A stretch of 17,736 nt of DNA from Kiritimatiellia bacterium (GTDB lineage Bacteria; Verrucomicrobiota; Kiritimatiellia; RFP12; DVOR01). The notes beneath the pieces were generated by a model, which was not told the origin of the DNA, made no database searches, and saw only the letters and a list, made by a program, of their open reading frames with translations. Shown piece after piece: positions 13,221 through 17,736 of this stretch. Within the stretch, counting starts at the first letter, position 1, and every line of letters starts with the position of its first letter. Location of the stretch: positions 1 through 17,736 of the forward strand of contig JAFTHG010000135.1 in NCBI GenBank assembly GCA_017457555.1, in the 5' to 3' direction. The position numbers and the translations under genes were made by a program.

Positions 13221-14045
13221 TTACTTTCTGCGCTTGACAATAAAGCGATTGCTGTTCTTACGGCGATTGCGGGTCTTGCCGCCCTTCGCGAGTTTGCCCC
13301 AGGGGCTGCGAGGATGGCTACCACCAGAGGTGCGGCCTTCACCACCACCCATCGGGTGATCGACAGGGTTCATCGCCACACCGCGCACCGTCGGACGAAT
13401 GCCGAGGAGACGCTTACGGCCGGCTTTACCAAACTTAACACCCGACCAGTCACCTTCACCCACGGCACCGATGGTAGCCATGCAAGCAACGGAGACCATA
13501 CGCACCTCGCCGGAGGGCAGACGAAGCGTCGCCATCCCGTTTGCGCGGGCCATCAGCGTGCAACTGGTTCCTGCAGAACGCACCATCTGTGCGCCCTTGC
13601 CGGGAACGAGTTCAACATTGTGCAATGCCATGCCCAGCGGAATCTTCTCGAGCGGAAGTGCATTGCCCACAACGGGTTCTGCTTCCGGACCGGAAACAAC
13701 GGTCATACCGACCTTGAGACCTTCCGGTGCGAGAATATAACGCTTCTCGCCGTCTGCATAGTTGAGCAGAGCGAGGTTGGCTGTACGATTAGGATCGTAG
13801 CAGAGAGCTGCGACCTTTGCCGGGATGCCGTGCTTATCGCGGAGGAAGTCCACGATACGGAAGCGACGACGCACACCGCCGCCACGATGGCGGACTGTGA
13901 TACGACCCGTATTGTTACGACCGGCGCAGCTGTTCTTCGCGAGCGTCAAGTGAGCGACCGGCTTCTCCTTGGAGAGGTGGGTGCGCACCTGGGACACGCG
14001 GAAGCGCATACCGGGGCTACGGGCTTTATAATTCTTCAATGCCAT
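13221..14045 (-). CDS. rplB: 50S ribosomal protein L2
   Basis: L2 is essential for subunit association and peptidyl transferase activity. The 274-residue product matches the family (273). It has KNYKARSPGMRFR near the N-terminus, NNTGRITVRHRGGGVRRRFR (45-64), an SH3-like middle, and the C-terminal MNPVDHPMGGGEGRTSGG. The catalytically important histidine of DHP is present. The second histidine common in other phyla (DHPHGGG) is methionine here, a variant I associate with planctomycete/verrucomicrobial relatives, though from memory only. AAGGA precedes the ATG by ten bases. Confidence 0.98.
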   Translation of the reverse strand: MALKNYKARSPGMRFRVSQVRTHLSKEKPVAHLTLAKNSCAGRNNTGRITVRHRGGGVRRRFRIVDFLRDKHGIPAKVAALCYDPNRTANLALLNYADGEKRYILAPEGLKVGMTVVSGPEAEPVVGNALPLEKIPLGMALHNVELVPGKGAQMVRSAGTSCTLMARANGMATLRLPSGEVRMVSVACMATIGAVGEGDWSGVKFGKAGRKRLLGIRPTVRGVAMNPVDHPMGGGEGRTSGGSHPRSPWGKLAKGGKTRNRRKNSNRFIVKRRK

Positions 14046-14065
14046 AGATAGGATGTCCTTTGGCC

Positions 14066-14338
14066 TTAAACGATTTCAATACGCTCGCCGTCGCGAAGGG
14101 TGACGATGGCACGCTTCCAAGCCTGCGTAGAGGTGGTGCGACGGGTGCGGGTTGCGATCGTGCGGCTGCGATAGTTGGCGGTATTGACACTGGTCACATG
14201 CACACCGAACTGCGCTTCAACTGCCGCGCGGATCTGAGGTTTGGTCGCCGAGGGTGCGACTTCGAGCATATACTGGTTCGCTGCACCGATCAGGGTACCC
14301 TTTTCGGTCACGGAAACCTTGCGGATAATCGTGGTCAT
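14066..14338 (-). CDS. rplW: 50S ribosomal protein L23
   Basis: L23 sits at the tunnel exit and is the docking site for trigger factor, SRP and SecYEG. The 90-residue product starts MTTIIRKVSVTEKGTLI and has the QYMLEVAPSATKPQIRAAVE (22-41) and FGVHVTSVNTANY segments typical of the family, but only a short loop before WKRAIVTLRDGERIEIV. Its ATG shares one base with the rplD stop (TAATG), and AAAGG lies ten bases upstream. Confidence 0.96.
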   Translation of the reverse strand: MTTIIRKVSVTEKGTLIGAANQYMLEVAPSATKPQIRAAVEAQFGVHVTSVNTANYRSRTIATRTRRTTSTQAWKRAIVTLRDGERIEIV

Positions 14339-15003
14339 TACTTGTCAGCCTTTCCGGTCACACGGGCCAGACGGGCGAGCAGTGCCTCGAATGCCTTTTC
14401 AGTAACCACGATGGTTTTGTAACGGCAGAGCATATAAACGTCAGTTTCACCTGCGGCGGCCAAGCTCACGTTAGGGAGGTTGGAGCTCGCGAGGAAGAAA
14501 TTGTCGTTTGCATCCGTGCTGGAGGCGTCGTCATCAACGATCACCAAGCAGGAGCGCTCAATACCCATTGCCTTGAACATTGCTGCTGCAACCTTCGTCT
14601 TAGGTTCGTCATAGTTGAGAGCATCAACGAGGACGAGTTCCCCTGCAGCGATCTTGTCGCTGAGTGCGCGAGCGAATGCCAATGCGGAAACTTTCTTGTT
14701 CACCTTCTGGGAGTAATCGCGAGGGACGGGACCGAAAGCCACACCACCGCCGCGCCACACAGGGTTGCGCGAAGTACCGAAGGAGGAACGACCTGTGCCC
14801 TTCTGCTTCCAGGGCTTCTTGCCCGTGCCGGAAACTTCGGACTTATTTTTGGTCTTAGCCGTGCCTGCGCGGTAACCATTCAGAATTGCGACAACGCAAT
14901 CCTTGACAGCCTGCTCACCACGGTCGAGGACGAGCTGTGCTGCATCGATGGTCTTGTCACCAGTCGCAGCGCCGGTCTTGTCATAAACTTTAATCGTGCT
15001 CAT
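14338..15003 (-). CDS. rplD: 50S ribosomal protein L4
   Basis: L4 has a long loop that lines the narrowest part of the exit tunnel; in E. coli it also represses the S10 operon. The 221-residue product (E. coli 201) has the loop signature KKPWKQKGTGRSSFGTSRNP followed by VWRGGGVAFGPVPRDYSQKV (about 75-95), and NKKVSALAFARALSDKI. The C-terminal domain keeps the alternating Rossmann-like pattern (ELVLVDALNY, CLVIVDDD, VSLAAAGETDVY). It overlaps rplC and rplW by one base each. Confidence 0.97.
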   Translation of the reverse strand: MSTIKVYDKTGAATGDKTIDAAQLVLDRGEQAVKDCVVAILNGYRAGTAKTKNKSEVSGTGKKPWKQKGTGRSSFGTSRNPVWRGGGVAFGPVPRDYSQKVNKKVSALAFARALSDKIAAGELVLVDALNYDEPKTKVAAAMFKAMGIERSCLVIVDDDASSTDANDNFFLASSNLPNVSLAAAGETDVYMLCRYKTIVVTEKAFEALLARLARVTGKADK

Positions 15004-15638
15004 TACTTGGAAGCCTTCTTAAGAGCCTTCGTCACGCGGACAATGCCACCGTTAGGGCCGGGCACTGCGCCGTGGAGAAGAATCAAGTTCTCTTCTGCAA
15101 TCAGTTTGACCACGCGGACGTTCTGGGTGGTCCGAACCACGCAGCCCATATGTCCGGGCATCTTCTTGCCTTTTTCAACCCAGCCGGGGAGGTCGCGTGC
15201 AGCGATACCACCGGGGCGACGCTTGGAGTGACCGCCGTGCCCGTGAGGACCGCCAGCAAATCCGAAGCGACGAACAACGCCTGCGAAACCACGACCCTTG
15301 GTGGTGGCCTGCACATCGACGTAAGCGACGCCTTCAAGGGCAGCGGCGGTGATCACGTCACCAGCCTTCACTTCGTCTGCGCTGTCGGGGGTGAACTCTG
15401 CGAGGATCTTCTGAGCCTCGACGCCCGCCTTTTCGAAGCGCGTACGGGCAGCCTTGCTCAAACGCTGTGCCTTCTGGGGCACGAAGCCGAGCTGAGCAGC
15501 CACATAGCCATCGGTTTCGACGGTCTTAACCTGAACCACCGGGCAGGGACCAATTTCAACGACCGTCACGGGAAGTGCGACGCCGTTATCATCCCAAACC
15601 TGGGTCATGCCGATTTTCTTACCAATCAAGCCTTGCAT
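15003..15638 (-). CDS. rplC: 50S ribosomal protein L3
   Basis: L3 is an early-assembly protein whose extension approaches the peptidyl transferase centre. The 211-residue product matches E. coli (209). It starts MQGLIGKKIGMTQVWDDNG and has VQATTKGRGFAGVVRRFGFAG, the arm GGPHGHGGHSKRRPGGIA (the methylated-Gln region of E. coli lies here) and KKMPGHMGCVVRTTQNVRVV. AAGGAG, formed right after the rpsJ stop (TAAAGGAG), is six bases before the ATG. The gap after rpsJ is 11 bases, and rplD overlaps by one base. Confidence 0.98.
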   Translation of the reverse strand: MQGLIGKKIGMTQVWDDNGVALPVTVVEIGPCPVVQVKTVETDGYVAAQLGFVPQKAQRLSKAARTRFEKAGVEAQKILAEFTPDSADEVKAGDVITAAALEGVAYVDVQATTKGRGFAGVVRRFGFAGGPHGHGGHSKRRPGGIAARDLPGWVEKGKKMPGHMGCVVRTTQNVRVVKLIAEENLILLHGAVPGPNGGIVRVTKALKKASK

Positions 15639-15649
15639 GGGTCACTCCT

Positions 15650-15958
15650 TTAGATGCGAATGGTGATGTCCACGCCGGCAGGCAGGTTCAGTTTCTTGAG
15701 CTCATCGACAGTCTTGGCTGTCGGCCCTACGATATCGAGCAAGCGCTTGTGTGTGCGCATCTCGAACTGATCCATGGATTTCTTATCCACGTGCGGAGAG
15801 CGATTCACGGTGAAACGCTCAATGCGGGTCGGAAGCGGAATTGGTCCGACAATCTGTGCACCCGTGCTGCGGGCCGTGTCGAGGATGGCACCCACAGCCT
15901 GGTCCAGCACCTTGTGGTCGTACGCCTGCAAGCGAATGCGTATGCGTTGATTTTGCAT
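15650..15958 (-). CDS. rpsJ: 30S ribosomal protein S10
   Basis: S10 is in the small-subunit head and also serves in NusB-S10 antitermination. The 102-residue product (E. coli 103) begins MQNQRIRIRLQAYDHKVLDQ and has GAQIVGPIPLPTRIERFTVN, SPHVDKKSMDQFEMRTHKRL and the end LPAGVDITIRI. The open frame extends 39 codons upstream into fusA, but the family start is the ATG at 15958, seven bases after the fusA stop. Its ribosome binding site is weak (AGG about ten bases upstream), so coupling to fusA is plausible. tuf, often found between fusA and rpsJ, is absent. Confidence 0.98.
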   Translation of the reverse strand: MQNQRIRIRLQAYDHKVLDQAVGAILDTARSTGAQIVGPIPLPTRIERFTVNRSPHVDKKSMDQFEMRTHKRLLDIVGPTAKTVDELKKLNLPAGVDITIRI

Positions 15959-15965
15959 TCTCACA

Positions 15966-17735
15966 TTACCTGTTGAGTAGTTCTTCTTTAACTGCTCTGG
16001 GCACCACCGCGAACGCGCCGGTTTCCATCGTGTAGCTGGCTCGTCCGCGTGAGAGCGAACGGATCGCCGTGGCATACCCGAACAGTTCCGCCAAAGGCAC
16101 GCGTGCTCGTACGTTCTGAAGGTCTCCCTTCATATCCATATCGCACACCTGGCCGCGGCGGCTGTTAATGTCCCCCATAATGTCACCCACGTACTCCGGT
16201 GGCGTTACGATGTCGAGGGACATGATAGGCTCCAATAATTCGGGCTGTGCAACCAATGCAACATCCCGGAATCCCATAACGGCCGCGCTTCGGAAAGCAA
16301 CGTCTGAAGCCATCTCTTCATCCAGTATGACGCAATCGACAACCTCGGCTTTTACGTCCGTCATCGGGAAGCGTGCCAGCACACCTGTCGCTATTGCGTC
16401 AAATAAAGCGTTCGTTATAATAGCAGAAAACTCTGGCTTTGGCAAGCGTTTAAGCGCATTTTTTGCAACTTCTGCCTGCCGGCCTTTGCCACGTTCAAGC
16501 GGCGAAACCTCCAATGTCAGCGTCACATAGTGTCGACGCCCGGCGATTTCGCGGTCAAATGTGTACGTCTGGCGGGCAATTGCCGACACGGTCTCGTAAT
16601 ACGACACCATCGGTTTGCCTGTATTCGCCATTACATTGAACTCACGTTTCAAGCGGTCTACGAGGATCTCCAAATGGAGTTCACCCATACCGCATAAAAT
16701 CTTCTGTCCGGAATCTGCGTCCGTTCGCACCTGGCAGGTTGGATCCTCGGCAGCCAACTGATCTAAAGCCGCCACCAACTTATCCTTCTCTGCCGTGCTC
16801 TTCGGCTCGATTGCCATAAACATCACTGGTTCCGGAGCGGTGATCCCCATCAATGCCACAGGGCGATTCTCCACGCAGAGCGTATCGCCCGTAGTCACAT
16901 CCTTCAACCCTACCACTGCGCCGATATCACCGGCTTCAAGGATCTCCAATTCCTCTTCATCATCAGACTTCACGCGCAGCAACTTCATAATCCGTTCACG
17001 CTTACGTGTCCGCGGATTGTAGACGTTCTGCCCCTTTTTCAATGCGCCGCCATAAACGCGCACAAAGAAAAGACGCCCCATATAAGGATCGGTAGCGATT
17101 TTGAAGACTAAAGATGAAAGCGGCGCGCTCACCGACATATCAATCGTTTCGTCGGCATCGGTTTTCACATTCGTGCCAATCGGAGCCTTGCGCTCATCCG
17201 GCGACGGCAGGAAATCCACAATGCCATCAAGCAACGCCTGTACACCCTTATTTTTCAGTGAAGAGCCGCAGAACACCGGCACCATGGCCTGAGCCACCAC
17301 CGCACGGCGGATAGCGGCACGCACACTTGCGGCATCCTGCTCCGGATTATCCAGATAGGCTTCCATAAAGGTGTCATCCACCTCTGCAAGCGCTTCCAAC
17401 AAAGCCTCGTGAGCAGCCTGCGCAACATCCGCCAATTCAGCCGGCACTGCACAATCCTCAAACGCCTTGCCTTCATCATCCAGATAACGACGGTAAGAAA
17501 GGGAAATCAAATCAATTTCACCGGCATACGTCTCAGCTGCGCCCACCGGCATCATCACCGGCACGGCATTTGCATTCAACTTCTCGCGCATCTCAGCCAC
17601 CGCACGGTCAAAATTTGCCCCCATGCGATCCATCTTATTCACAAAAGCGATGCGCGAAACGTGATAACGGTCAGCTTGACGCCACACGGTTTCAGACTGC
17701 GGCTGCACCCCGCCCACTGCACAAAAGACACCAAC
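15966..17735 (-). CDS. fusA: Translation elongation factor G, partial, with divergent domain IV
   Basis: This GTPase drives translocation of tRNA and mRNA, or in some paralogs ribosome recycling. About 589 codons are present; the 5' part with the P-loop, switch I and DTPGH motif lies beyond the right edge. Visible are GGVQPQSETVWRQAD, the G4 motif NKMD (17628-17639), domain II (DPYMGRLFFVRVYGG), domain III (GMGELHLEILVDRLKREF) and domain V (EYVGDIMGDINSRRGQV, then GYATAIRSLSRGRASYTME). Domain IV is unusual. The usual SGGxGQ(Y/F) segment reads DREIAGRRHYVTL (about 16524-16556), and the tip loop HxxDSS reads CVILDEEMASD (about 16302-16334), without the His. It resembles the recycling-type (spdEFG2/mtEFG2) group more than the classical translocase. 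The gene is seven bases from rpsJ. Confidence 0.94.
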   Translation of the reverse strand, partial: VGVFCAVGGVQPQSETVWRQADRYHVSRIAFVNKMDRMGANFDRAVAEMREKLNANAVPVMMPVGAAETYAGEIDLISLSYRRYLDDEGKAFEDCAVPAELADVAQAAHEALLEALAEVDDTFMEAYLDNPEQDAASVRAAIRRAVVAQAMVPVFCGSSLKNKGVQALLDGIVDFLPSPDERKAPIGTNVKTDADETIDMSVSAPLSSLVFKIATDPYMGRLFFVRVYGGALKKGQNVYNPRTRKRERIMKLLRVKSDDEEELEILEAGDIGAVVGLKDVTTGDTLCVENRPVALMGITAPEPVMFMAIEPKSTAEKDKLVAALDQLAAEDPTCQVRTDADSGQKILCGMGELHLEILVDRLKREFNVMANTGKPMVSYYETVSAIARQTYTFDREIAGRRHYVTLTLEVSPLERGKGRQAEVAKNALKRLPKPEFSAIITNALFDAIATGVLARFPMTDVKAEVVDCVILDEEMASDVAFRSAAVMGFRDVALVAQPELLEPIMSLDIVTPPEYVGDIMGDINSRRGQVCDMDMKGDLQNVRARVPLAELFGYATAIRSLSRGRASYTMETGAFAVVPRAVKEELLNR

Positions 17736-17736
17736 A

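Noticed and set aside
12855..14051. 398-codon plus-strand open frame opposite rplV, rpsS and rplB
   Set aside because: It is antisense to three well-conserved ribosomal protein genes, has no family resemblance and spans several gene boundaries; it is a codon-bias artefact.

Overview
The window is one long block of translation genes, all on the minus strand and read from right to left. It starts inside an elongation factor G gene at the right edge and runs through the S10, spc and alpha ribosomal-protein clusters to rplQ. Thirty protein genes fill roughly 954-17735, most separated by 0-25 bases or overlapping by 1-17 bases. Order of transcription: fusA (partial), rpsJ, rplC, rplD, rplW, rplB, rpsS, rplV, rpsC, rplP, rpmC, rpsQ, rplN, rplX, rplE, rpsN, rpsH, rplF, rplR, rpsE, rplO, secY, adk, map, rpmJ, rpsM, rpsK, rpsD, rpoA, rplQ. 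A strong intrinsic terminator follows rplQ. Bases 1-890 are AT-rich and hold no gene I can support.

The organism is a bacterium that uses Shine-Dalgarno sites (AAGGAG-type sites precede most starts). The block is moderately GC-rich. The PVC superphylum (Lentisphaerota/Kiritimatiellota/Verrucomicrobiota/Chlamydiota) is my best guess. fusA runs straight into rpsJ without tuf, rpmD (L30) is missing between rpsE and rplO, and several proteins (L2 with a DHPMGGGEG motif, S11, EF-G) are divergent. This placement is an inference from gene order and protein character, not from a database search. infA, usual between map and rpmJ, is also absent here.

As a unit, the genes encode much of both ribosomal subunits, the Sec translocon channel (SecY), adenylate kinase, methionine aminopeptidase, the RNA polymerase alpha subunit and a translation GTPase. 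The few gaps longer than about 60 bases stand out because most carry recognisable non-coding signals. There is a hairpin between rpsE and rplO (7582-7611), two hairpins between rplO and secY (7035-7047 and 7063-7096), a promoter with a palindrome in its spacer between map and rpmJ (4093-4122), and a 14-bp hairpin between rpsD and rpoA (2401-2431). The rplN-rplX gap (118 bases) shows no clear element. The short adk-map gap holds an extended -10 promoter that would give map an almost leaderless mRNA.

The most interesting points are: the EF-G next to rpsJ lacks the usual domain IV signatures; S11 has an acidic, alanine-rich N-terminal extension; map looks nearly leaderless; and unexplained hairpins sit at most operon sub-boundaries, as expected of ribosomal-protein autoregulation or transcript processing. 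I see no mobile element, CRISPR array or RNA gene.
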